Source: an uncultured Prolixibacteraceae bacterium
GTDB lineage: Bacteria > Bacteroidota > Bacteroidia > Bacteroidales > Prolixibacteraceae
DNA: 40,998 nucleotides
NCBI GenBank assembly: GCA_937915865.1
Contig: CALGIG010000006.1
Span: forward strand, 1 to 40,998
Direction of reading: 5' to 3'
This document shows positions 1 to 8,243 of the stretch, piece after piece. How positions within the stretch are numbered: the stretch's first letter is position 1; the number at the start of each line of letters is the position of its first letter. The translations under genes and the position numbers were made by a program. The notes under the pieces were generated by a model. It saw only the letters and a list, made by a program, of their open reading frames with translations, made no database searches and was not told where the DNA came from.

Positions 1-79
1 CAATTATAGAACCCTACTGCAAGCAAGGTAAACAGAGCTTGCGAAAATTAAATAACTTACTATAGCTCAAACTATCGCT

Positions 80-1393
80 ATGAAGCCGAGAATTGCCTTA
101 TTTCATTATCTAAATCTGGAACATGAACTTGATGAATTTGATACAATTCATGCCAATATTGAGAAAGATGTAATTTTTAAGGGAACCAACCTTTGGATTC
201 TGGTATTTGCAATCATCATTGCTTCAGTTGGACTTAACATGAACTCAACTGCAGTAATTATTGGTGCCATGCTTATTTCACCGTTGATGGGACCGATAAA
301 CGGAATGGGATACAGTATTGCCACGTTTAACTTTCCGCTATTCCAAAAAGCAATAAAAAATTTTACGTTTGCAGTGGTAGCCAGTCTGATAGCGTCAACA
401 ACCTACTTTGCCATCAGTCCGGTTTCGGTGGCGCACTCCGAATTGCTGGCCCGAACAAGCCCAACGATTTACGATGTTTTAATTGCATTTTTTGGCGGAA
501 TGGCTGGAATCATTGCCATTAGCAGCAAACAAAAAGGAAATGTTATTCCCGGCGTTGCCATTGCTACAGCTTTGATGCCACCACTTTGCACTGCAGGATT
601 TGGTTTGGCAACTGCGCAGTTCAGCTACTTCTTTGGTGCATTCTATTTATTCACAATTAACACGGTATTTATTGCTCTTTCGTCGGTTGCCATTGCCCAG
701 ATCCTAAAATTTCCGATCTCGGCCCTTGTTATTCCCGAACAGAAGAAGAAAGTTAACCGATGGATTACTGCCATCATCCTGATAACCGTAATTCCTAGTA
801 TTTACTTCGGATATGGGCTGGTTCAAAAAGAAAAGTTTAACGAGCGGGCCTCGAAATTTGTAAGCAACGTTACTGTTATTGACGGAAACTATTTGCTTGA
901 CCACAGAATTTCTCCATCAACAAAATCGATAGATCTGGTGTATGTGGGGAATGAATTGACTGAAAAGCAAATCGAAACAATTAATGAAAAGGCTGATATT
1001 TTTTCGATCGACAGATCGAAACTTAAAATAAAAGAAGGCTTTTCTACTACCGAAAAAAACAATAAAAATAATGAGATACAAAATCTTAAGATGGAGATCA
1101 GCCGTCTCAGTCAAGATATAAAAACCAAAGATGAACTCCTGACTGCCGTACAAAACCAGAAAAATATTGGGAACCAACTTCTTGCAGAACTAAACGCCTT
1201 GTATCCCAACATCAATTCCTGTGCGTATTCTGAATCGTTGCTTTTTCAGGATGGGGTTAAAGAATCGAGTCCGATTGCGATGGTATTGGTGAAAGTGAAG
1301 GGTCAAAAACTCAAAAATTCCGAAAAAGTAAAAATTAGAGAATGGATGAAAAACCGGTTAAGTTCAAAGCCAGTTGACGTATATTTCGAATAA
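80..1393 (+). CDS. DUF389 family membrane protein
   Basis: This is a 437-residue membrane protein of the DUF389 family, whose biochemical role is not established. The family signature is visible as NSTAVIIGAMLISPLMGPI at residues 55-73 and GVAIATALMPPLCTAG near 158-173. Several hydrophobic segments lie between residues 37 and 245. The C-terminal 190 residues are soluble, with a probable coiled coil around residues 328-365. The ATG at 80 gives a start close to the usual family N-terminus and no better upstream start is visible. A 356-bp gap with repeat sequence separates it from the APC permease downstream. Its place beside transporters and osmotic-stress genes suggests a transport or envelope role, but this is inference. 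Family call firm, function unknown. Confidence 0.88.
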   Translation: MKPRIALFHYLNLEHELDEFDTIHANIEKDVIFKGTNLWILVFAIIIASVGLNMNSTAVIIGAMLISPLMGPINGMGYSIATFNFPLFQKAIKNFTFAVVASLIASTTYFAISPVSVAHSELLARTSPTIYDVLIAFFGGMAGIIAISSKQKGNVIPGVAIATALMPPLCTAGFGLATAQFSYFFGAFYLFTINTVFIALSSVAIAQILKFPISALVIPEQKKKVNRWITAIILITVIPSIYFGYGLVQKEKFNERASKFVSNVTVIDGNYLLDHRISPSTKSIDLVYVGNELTEKQIETINEKADIFSIDRSKLKIKEGFSTTEKNNKNNEIQNLKMEISRLSQDIKTKDELLTAVQNQKNIGNQLLAELNALYPNINSCAYSESLLFQDGVKESSPIAMVLVKVKGQKLKNSEKVKIREWMKNRLSSKPVDVYFE

Positions 1394-1438
1394 TCATTTT
1401 TCAGTATTTAATGCATTTATTATCCGGTAAAAATAAAG

Positions 1439-1534
1439 TTTATTCGCTATGTGGAAATGTGAATTCTGGTTGTGTTGACTTACAATACTTTATCCGCTAC
1501 GCGGAAAATTCTCCATAGGAGATTTAGTATTGTA
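1439..1534. repeat. Cloverleaf-like palindromic repeat with a degenerate partial copy
   Basis: Outer arms TACAATACT (1481-1489) and AGTATTGTA (1526-1534) are perfect inverted repeats. Between them lie two further small hairpins, TCCGCtacGCGGA and TCTCCatAGGAGA, so the single strand could fold into a three-stem structure. A diverged copy of the left half (TTTATTCGCTATGTGG) starts at about 1439. The CTCC..GGAG core resembles GCTCCTACGGAGC at 11279-11291, suggesting a dispersed repeat family. The rest of the 1394-1749 gap, which separates DUF389 from the permease, shows no gene and no clear promoter. Confidence 0.6.
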
Positions 1535-1749
1535 GTAAAAGTAAGCCATCAACGAACTTACCTTGTAGAGGTTAAACCAGGCAAACGTTTCAGAAAGATA
1601 GATAAATCTTAACCAAACAACTATATATTTAATGTTAAAAACGGACCAGACTTGACCTGAACACCAGATGTTCCTTATTCCTGTTGGCCAGTAGGCTCGA
1701 CAATTTTTACTAAATTTACTGAAATCCTTGTTCTAATACTTTATAACGC

Positions 1750-3486
1750 ATGAATAGTAAATCTAAGCTGAACGAACTTGAAGCGACAGCTATTTGTGGT
1801 AATGATATTACATCTTCTTGTTTATATGTTTCTGCGTTGTCAATAGGTTATGCCGGACAATATGCCTGGATTTCATTATTAATTGTTGCTGTAGTTCTGT
1901 ATTTTTTTCGAAAAATTTATGGCGAAGCGGTTGGAGCATTGCCTCTAAATGGAGGAGCTTATAATATTTTGTTGAACACTACCAGTAAAAGTAATGCAGC
2001 CGTTGCTGCCTGCCTGACCATACTTTCGTATATGGCAACAGCAGTTCTCTCGGCCAACGAAGCTATGCATTATTTGCAAACCCTTTATCATCAACTCCCG
2101 GTAATTGTCGCAACTCTTTGTTTATTGGCATTCTTTTTAGGACTCACCTTGCTCGGCCTTACCGAATCGTCGAAAGTGGCTGTTGTAATTTTTGCTTTTC
2201 ATATAATTTCTTTGACCGTATTGATTGCCTCATCCATTATTTACATCCTTTTGAATGATACGACTGTACTTTTTGAGAATTTCAGATTACCTATGGAAGG
2301 CGGGATCATGGTCGCTTTATTTTTAGGTTTTTCAACTGCGATGCTGGGAATAAGCGGATTTGAGAGTTCAGCTAATTTTGTTGAAGAACAGAACCCTGGA
2401 ATTTTTCCGAAAACCCTTCGTAATATGTGGATTGCTGTTACCATAATCAATCCGACGATTGCTTTTCTTGCCATTGCAGTTATCCCGGTTGCCCAAATCG
2501 GTGAGCATAAAGAATCGTTGCTGTCATTTTTGGCAACCTCAACCACAGGGAATTGGCTTTCATGGATAATTTCAGTCGATGCAGTTTTGGTTTTATCGGG
2601 TGCCGTACTAACCTCGTTTATTGGTGTAAGTGGCCTAATAAAGCGGGTAGCCCTTGACCGAATATTGCCCCAGTTTTTCCTGAAAGAAAATAAGAAGGGC
2701 GCCAGCTATCGTATTTTAATTTCATTCTTTATGCTTTGCGTCTCGGTTTTATTTGTCACCAAAGGAAAAATTGAACCATTGGCAGGAGTTTATACAATTT
2801 CGTTTCTATTAGTTATGGGCTATTTTGCTTTTGGCAATATGTTACTGAAAATTAAACGGAGCCGGTTGCCCCGGCCCGAAACTGCTGCCCCTTTTATCGT
2901 TGCCCTCGCCACATTTGCCATTGTATTGGCTATTTATGGGAATATTAGGCTACACCCGGAGTTCCTTGTAGTGTTTCTCCAATATTTTGTGCCTGCTATC
3001 CTGTTCATATTTGCTGCTAAAAACAGAACCCAGATACTACGGCTCATTTTAACTATTGTAACCAGCGTTTTTGACGAAGCGTTGCATTACACCCGGCTAA
3101 GCAAGAAAAAGATTTCTAAAACAATCAGGAATCTCGAATCGCAAGAATTTGTATTTTTCTCGAAAGCTGATGATATTTCGGGTTTAAATAGAGTTCTGAT
3201 ATATGTTTCGGAAAATGAAACAACAAATAAATTGAAAATCGTCACGGTATTAAAGGTTGGCGAAACAATAAGTGAAGCATTTTTAAATGATATTAAGGTA
3301 CTCGACCGGATATATAGTGATATTAGTATCGAGTACATTACAATTCAGGGAAACTTTGGTCCTGAACTAATTGAAGGGTTAAGCCAGAAATGGAAGATAC
3401 CTAAAAATTATATGTTTATTAGTTCGTTTGGTAAAGATTTTCATTACCAAATCAGCGAGTTAGGTGGGGTTCGGCTCATAATTTAA
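1750..3486 (+). CDS. APC superfamily amino acid/polyamine-type permease with C-terminal soluble domain
   Basis: A 578-residue integral membrane protein with about twelve hydrophobic segments in residues 20-430, matching the amino acid-polyamine-organocation superfamily. The first helix carries an ICGNDITSSCLY segment typical of the broken substrate-binding TM1, followed by a YGEAVGALPLNGGAYN segment resembling TM2. After about residue 435 the protein continues for some 140 soluble residues, longer than a simple permease, and these may be regulatory. The substrate cannot be told from sequence. The antiporter gene begins only 10 bp downstream on the same strand, so the two are probably co-transcribed. 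Family call firm; substrate unknown. Confidence 0.85.
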   Translation: MNSKSKLNELEATAICGNDITSSCLYVSALSIGYAGQYAWISLLIVAVVLYFFRKIYGEAVGALPLNGGAYNILLNTTSKSNAAVAACLTILSYMATAVLSANEAMHYLQTLYHQLPVIVATLCLLAFFLGLTLLGLTESSKVAVVIFAFHIISLTVLIASSIIYILLNDTTVLFENFRLPMEGGIMVALFLGFSTAMLGISGFESSANFVEEQNPGIFPKTLRNMWIAVTIINPTIAFLAIAVIPVAQIGEHKESLLSFLATSTTGNWLSWIISVDAVLVLSGAVLTSFIGVSGLIKRVALDRILPQFFLKENKKGASYRILISFFMLCVSVLFVTKGKIEPLAGVYTISFLLVMGYFAFGNMLLKIKRSRLPRPETAAPFIVALATFAIVLAIYGNIRLHPEFLVVFLQYFVPAILFIFAAKNRTQILRLILTIVTSVFDEALHYTRLSKKKISKTIRNLESQEFVFFSKADDISGLNRVLIYVSENETTNKLKIVTVLKVGETISEAFLNDIKVLDRIYSDISIEYITIQGNFGPELIEGLSQKWKIPKNYMFISSFGKDFHYQISELGGVRLII

Positions 3487-3496
3487 CACATATTCT

Positions 3497-4687
3497 ATGA
3501 CCTATTATATACTTATTGCCCTCTGCGTTATTGTAATTTTCTCTTATGTATTCGAATTGACGGCTAAATACACCAAGATTCCTGGAGTGATTTTGCTGAT
3601 TATCACAGGAATGCTTATTAATTCTGTTGCAAATAACTTTAACATCCAGGTTCCCGACTTATCGGGTTTATTACCGCTTATGGGAACAATCGGGTTGATT
3701 TTGATTGTACTCGAAGGAAGTCTGGATTTAACCATTGATTCATCAAAAAAAAGACTGATTGCAAATTCTATTATTTCATCGATTGTACTATTCCTGATTT
3801 TTGTGGTTTTCATCACTTTATTCTTGGTTTATGCTTATCATTTTCCGCTGAGACAATCGCTGGTTAATTCAATTCCGTTAGGAATAATTAGCAGTGCGGT
3901 TGCTATTCCGTCGACAACGGGTTTGAAAAAAGCAGACAAGGAATTTGTTATTTACGAAAGTTCGATTTCTGATATTTTTGGGATTCTGGTTTTCGATTTT
4001 GTCATTGCCAATACTACATCAATTGGCAAGGGACTAATCGGGTTTGTTTTCGAGATATTGGCAACGATAATATTTTCGGTAATATTTAGCTCTGCACTGG
4101 CGTACATCCTCCACAAAATCAGCCATCATGTTAAATATATTATCATTACCACCGCTATAATTTTGGTTTATTCACTGGCCAAATTAGTTCATTTGCCTTC
4201 ACTCCTGGTTGTTTTGATATTTGGATTAGTAATGAACAACAATCACATTTTCAGAAATAAATTTTCATCGAAAGTAATTGATTTCCAAAGCTTCAATTCT
4301 GAGCTGATTTCGTTTAAGCACATAACCGGAGAATTCACGTTTATTATTCGTTCATTCTTTTTTATCATGTTCGGATTTTATACCAATATTCTCCAGGTTT
4401 TAAATATCGATAGTCTCATCTTTGCCTCACTGGTCACCATTGCGATTTTTACGTTACGAGCTATATTCCTTAAAACTGTCATTAAAATTCCGTTGAATCC
4501 TTTGCTTTTTTTTGCACCCAGAGGCTTGATAACCATACTGCTATTCATAAATATTCCGGGAGATCTTTTACTTCCTGCGATGGATAAAGGTCTAATAACT
4601 CAAATCATATTCCTCACCATCCTGTTCATGACATTTGGCAATGTGTTTTTAGGCAAGGTGGGTATTAACCTGGATAAGAATTTTTGA
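3497..4687 (+). CDS. Cation:proton antiporter (CPA family)
   Basis: A 396-residue membrane protein with about twelve hydrophobic segments, resembling the monovalent cation:proton antiporter superfamily. Supporting segments are the early KYTKIPGVILLIITGMLI motif, LEGSLDLT around residue 75, and IPLGIISSAVAIPS around residue 128, which correspond to the helices around the ion-binding site in NhaP/Kef-type exchangers. It stops soon after the last membrane segment, with no TrkA-N or TrkA-C regulatory domain, so it is a minimal version. It follows the APC permease by 10 bp, likely in one transcript. It probably exchanges Na+ or K+ for protons; the ion is not determinable here. Confidence 0.85.
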   Translation: MTYYILIALCVIVIFSYVFELTAKYTKIPGVILLIITGMLINSVANNFNIQVPDLSGLLPLMGTIGLILIVLEGSLDLTIDSSKKRLIANSIISSIVLFLIFVVFITLFLVYAYHFPLRQSLVNSIPLGIISSAVAIPSTTGLKKADKEFVIYESSISDIFGILVFDFVIANTTSIGKGLIGFVFEILATIIFSVIFSSALAYILHKISHHVKYIIITTAIILVYSLAKLVHLPSLLVVLIFGLVMNNNHIFRNKFSSKVIDFQSFNSELISFKHITGEFTFIIRSFFFIMFGFYTNILQVLNIDSLIFASLVTIAIFTLRAIFLKTVIKIPLNPLLFFAPRGLITILLFINIPGDLLLPAMDKGLITQIIFLTILFMTFGNVFLGKVGINLDKNF

Positions 4688-4880
4688 AAGGAAAATTTAA
4701 AAATTTTTATGACACTATCTCTTAGCACTTTAAGAGCTGAATATTTATAAAGATTTATTATAGATTTCTTTTGATTTTAGGCATAAAGCGATCCTTCTTT
4801 TTCACGAAACAAGGACGTTTTCATACTAAGTCGACATATCATTTCTCTCTTACTTTTTTTCCGAAAACGGGTTTTTTTAT

Positions 4881-4888
4881 TAACTTTA
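4881..4888 (+). promoter_or_regulatory. Possible -7 promoter element upstream of the otsAB fusion
   Basis: TAACTTTA matches the Bacteroidota -7 consensus TAnnTTTG at seven of eight positions and would place a transcript start about 75 nt upstream of the ATG at 4969. No clear -33 TTTG was found, so this is weak. The 281-bp space after the antiporter stop supports a separate promoter. Nothing else was recognised in that gap. Confidence 0.3.
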
Positions 4889-4968
4889 GGCGTATTCGAC
4901 AATTTTTCGGGGACGTCAAAACATTTTTTTGTTTGTTTTCCGTGTTGTTCTTACTTAAAATTTACAAT

Positions 4969-7140
4969 ATGGCACTTTTTATTATATCAAACCGGTTACC
5001 AATAAAAGTGAGTAAATCTGAGAAGGATTTTACTTACGAACGAAGTGAAGGAGGTCTTGCTACCGGATTGGGATCGTTAGATAATTTTCAGGATAAACAT
5101 TGGATTGGTTGGCCTGGAATATTTACTGATGCCGAAAATGATAAAAAACAGATTGAATTTAATTTAGCGGATCAAAAACTACATCCTATATTTCTGTCGG
5201 AGGAACAGATTTTAAAATACTACGAAGGTTATAGTAATAGCATGATATGGCCACTTTGCCATTATTTTTACATATATATTCAATACGAAACAAGGTTTTG
5301 GGACTCTTATCAGGAAGTAAATCAGATATTTTGCGATGAAGCAGCTAAGCTAATAAAGCCTGGAGACATGGTGTGGGTCCAGGATTACCAGCTAATGCTG
5401 TTACCAGCCTTGCTCAGAGAAAAAATAGAGGGGATTAGTATCGGCTATTTTCATCATATCCCTTTCCCATCGTACGAATTATTCAGAATTTTACCAGAAC
5501 GTGCCGAAATATTGAAAGGCTTATTGGGCGCCGACTTAATAGGGTTTCATACTCATGATTATATGAGGCATTTTATTAGTGCGGCATACCGGGTTTTAGG
5601 ACTTAACTGTAACCTGGACGAGATACATTTTGAAAACAGAAGCGTTCATGTTGACGCTTTCCCCATGGGCATTAATTACGAACTGCATCATAACGCCATA
5701 TTGAATGAGTCTGTTCAGCAAAAGGCGAAACAGTTTCGCAAAAACTTTGGGAATCACAAATTGGTGCTTTCTGTTGACCGGCTTGATTATAGCAAAGGAA
5801 TTATACACAGGCTAAAAGGATTTGGTCAGTTTTTGGAAAATAACCCGGAATATCGGGGCAAGGTTTCGTTAGTAATGGTTGTCGTTCCGTCGAGAGACAA
5901 TGTAGACACTTATGCTGAACTGAAAACCAAGATAGACGAGACAATTGGTTCACTCAACGGATTATACTCAACCCTTGATTGGAGCCCGGTTTTCTATTTT
6001 TATCGTGGGTTTCCGTTCGAAGAACTAATGGCACTGTACCACATCGCCAATTTTGCGTTGGTTACACCTCTACGTGATGGAATGAACCTCGTTGCAAAAG
6101 AATATGTGGCAGTAAAACGAGGTGAGCCAGGAATGCTAATATTAAGCGAAATGGCTGGTGTTGCCGCTGAATTAAAAGAGGCTATTATAATAAACCCAAA
6201 CAACATTGATGAGATTGAAGAAGCGTTGGTAGCTGCACTAAAAATGTCGGACGATGAACAGAAAATCCGAATGAGAAAGATGTGCAAAACCGTTTCGAAA
6301 CAGACAGTTAATAAATGGGCTCTCGATTTCATTACTGAACTAAACACGATAAAAAATTCGAATTCCTTACTTCAGAACAAAAAAATTGGAACTGATTCGT
6401 TAATGGAAATTCAGAAATTATATCGTGAGACAAAAAAAAGATTGATCATTCTAGATTACGACGGGACCCTTGTCCCGTTTGTGAAAAATCCAGAATTGGC
6501 TATACCAGATCGACGTTTAATTGAAACATTGGAATTTTTGACGGAAGACAAACGAAATAATATAGTTATAAGTAGTGGTCGCGATTCGAATTTTCTAGAT
6601 AGGTGGTTTGGTGAACTCGACTTGAATTTGGCTGCTGAACATGGAGTTTTTTTTAAAGAACGTGGCCAATGGTACGAGAATGTACAAGTGAAGTTTCCTG
6701 AAGATGATGGATTAATGGAAATACTTCAAAAGACAACTGACAAGACCCCAGGTTCGAAACTGGAAATAAAAAAGACCTCGATTGTTTGGCATTATCGTAG
6801 TTGCGATACATGGCTCGCTGAACTCCGGCAACAACAACTTATTAATACACTGGTATCACCATGCACAAGACTAAACCTTCAGATTATGCGGGGAAATAAA
6901 ATTATTGAGGTAAGAACGATTGGGGTTGACAAAGGATTTGAAGCTAAACGCCTCATCGACAAAGATAATTATGACTTTATCATGGCGCTGGGCGACGATA
7001 TTACCGACGAAGATATGTTCCGCGTTATGCCCCCCGAAGCAATTACTATTAAAGTGGGTTCCATTTCAGACCATGCAAAGTATAGTTTACTGCAATCGGA
7101 TGTAGTAAAATTTCTTGATAGTTTGGCTACTGCAAAATAG
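4969..7140 (+). CDS. otsAB: Bifunctional trehalose-6-phosphate synthase/trehalose-phosphatase (OtsA-OtsB fusion)
   Basis: A 723-residue fusion making trehalose from UDP-glucose and glucose-6-phosphate. The N-terminal GT20 domain (residues 1-460) shows NRLPIK at 8-13, FHHIPFPSYE at 161-170, the phosphate-binding VDRLDYSKGI at 269-278, and LRDGMNLVAKEY at 368-379. The C-terminal HAD phosphatase shows DYDGT at 496-500 with the nucleophile Asp, and LGDDITDED near the end. The reading frame stays open upstream to a TTG at 4771, but the ATG at 4969 starts directly at the conserved strand MALFIISNRLP, so the extra 66 residues are rejected. An MscS channel follows 32 bp downstream, a combination that fits an osmotic-stress function. 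Confidence 0.96.
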   Translation: MALFIISNRLPIKVSKSEKDFTYERSEGGLATGLGSLDNFQDKHWIGWPGIFTDAENDKKQIEFNLADQKLHPIFLSEEQILKYYEGYSNSMIWPLCHYFYIYIQYETRFWDSYQEVNQIFCDEAAKLIKPGDMVWVQDYQLMLLPALLREKIEGISIGYFHHIPFPSYELFRILPERAEILKGLLGADLIGFHTHDYMRHFISAAYRVLGLNCNLDEIHFENRSVHVDAFPMGINYELHHNAILNESVQQKAKQFRKNFGNHKLVLSVDRLDYSKGIIHRLKGFGQFLENNPEYRGKVSLVMVVVPSRDNVDTYAELKTKIDETIGSLNGLYSTLDWSPVFYFYRGFPFEELMALYHIANFALVTPLRDGMNLVAKEYVAVKRGEPGMLILSEMAGVAAELKEAIIINPNNIDEIEEALVAALKMSDDEQKIRMRKMCKTVSKQTVNKWALDFITELNTIKNSNSLLQNKKIGTDSLMEIQKLYRETKKRLIILDYDGTLVPFVKNPELAIPDRRLIETLEFLTEDKRNNIVISSGRDSNFLDRWFGELDLNLAAEHGVFFKERGQWYENVQVKFPEDDGLMEILQKTTDKTPGSKLEIKKTSIVWHYRSCDTWLAELRQQQLINTLVSPCTRLNLQIMRGNKIIEVRTIGVDKGFEAKRLIDKDNYDFIMALGDDITDEDMFRVMPPEAITIKVGSISDHAKYSLLQSDVVKFLDSLATAK

Positions 7141-7172
7141 AAAATGAATCACATTTATTAAAACAAACAGAC

Positions 7173-8243
7173 ATGAACACTCCACATAACGAAATAAACT
7201 TCACTGCAATAATACTGATGGTTGCTGTAATTGTGGTTTTCCTTTTTGCCTACATGTTTATCTATAAAAAACTAAAGGTCTATACCAAAAAAACAATCAA
7301 TCAATGGGACGATTTTGTGCTCGATTTATTTAAAATCCCTTTGTTATGGCTTTTAATCTGGATAATGATTAAGTCGTTTGCTCATTTCTTTTTGAAAGAT
7401 CTTACCATTTTCGAATACTTAATTCATGCCAATAATATTATTCTTATCCTTTCAGTTGGCTGGATTTTGATGAAGTTTGTACAATTGGGAGCCTATTTAT
7501 TGAACAGGAAGCTCGATATCTCAGTCTCTGACAATTTGAATGCCCGTAGAAAACTTACCCAATTAACCGTATTTCAAAATATTGCTGACACTGTAATTGT
7601 GATTGTTACCATTGCTTTTGTCCTGATGACTTTTGATGGGGCAAAAGCAGTTGGTACAAGCTTATTGGCTTCGGCTGGTGTTGCAGGTTTAATCATCGGT
7701 TTTGCTGCACAAAAAAGTATCGCAATGTTTCTGGCTGGTATCCAAATTGCCATTACCCAGCCTATCAGTATCGACGATGTGGTAATTGTTGAAGGGGAAT
7801 GGGGCCGGATTGAAGAAATTACGCTCACTTATGTTGTCGTAAAAATTTGGGACGAACGTCGGTTGATGCTCCCAGTTAATTATTTTCTGGAAAAGCCTTT
7901 TCAGAACTGGACTAGATCGAGTGCCGACATTATGGGTACTGTCTTTTTTTATGTCGGCTACGACCTTCCGGTTCAGGCTATCAGAGATTTTGTTCCAACT
8001 ATTTTGAAAGATAATCCCAACTGGGACAAACGCGTATTTAATGTTCAGATTACTAATACCAACGAATTGTATAAGGAAATGAGAATATTGGTAAGTAGCA
8101 GCGACGCTTCAAAAAACTGGGACTTGCGCGTTGAGGTCCGCGAAAAAGTTATCGACTTCATTCAAGCCAATTACCCGGATTGTTTTGCAAAAGTGCGGCT
8201 TAATTGTAATAATAAGTCGTTGTCGAAGATTATGGGCGAATAA
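7173..8243 (+). CDS. Small-conductance mechanosensitive channel (MscS family)
   Basis: A 356-residue MscS-family channel that should open under membrane tension and release solutes after osmotic downshock. Four hydrophobic segments lie at about residues 10-31, 53-73, 84-110 and 138-155. The pore helix region is at about 160-190 (small-residue run ASAGVAGLIIGFAAQKS) and the beta domain starts at QPISIDDVVIVEGEWG (196-211). The C-terminal cytoplasmic domain runs to the end. It follows the trehalose synthase by 32 bp, probably in one operon: one gene makes the compatible solute, the other vents solutes. The last 14 bp overlap the 3' end of the convergent GH15 gene. Confidence 0.92.
   Translation: MNTPHNEINFTAIILMVAVIVVFLFAYMFIYKKLKVYTKKTINQWDDFVLDLFKIPLLWLLIWIMIKSFAHFFLKDLTIFEYLIHANNIILILSVGWILMKFVQLGAYLLNRKLDISVSDNLNARRKLTQLTVFQNIADTVIVIVTIAFVLMTFDGAKAVGTSLLASAGVAGLIIGFAAQKSIAMFLAGIQIAITQPISIDDVVIVEGEWGRIEEITLTYVVVKIWDERRLMLPVNYFLEKPFQNWTRSSADIMGTVFFYVGYDLPVQAIRDFVPTILKDNPNWDKRVFNVQITNTNELYKEMRILVSSSDASKNWDLRVEVREKVIDFIQANYPDCFAKVRLNCNNKSLSKIMGE

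Noticed and set aside
4771..4968. N-terminal extension of the trehalose synthase from a TTG
   Set aside because: The conserved GT20 start (MALFIISNRLP) is at the ATG at 4969; the 66 upstream residues are Phe-rich translation of AT-rich spacer and contain a possible promoter.
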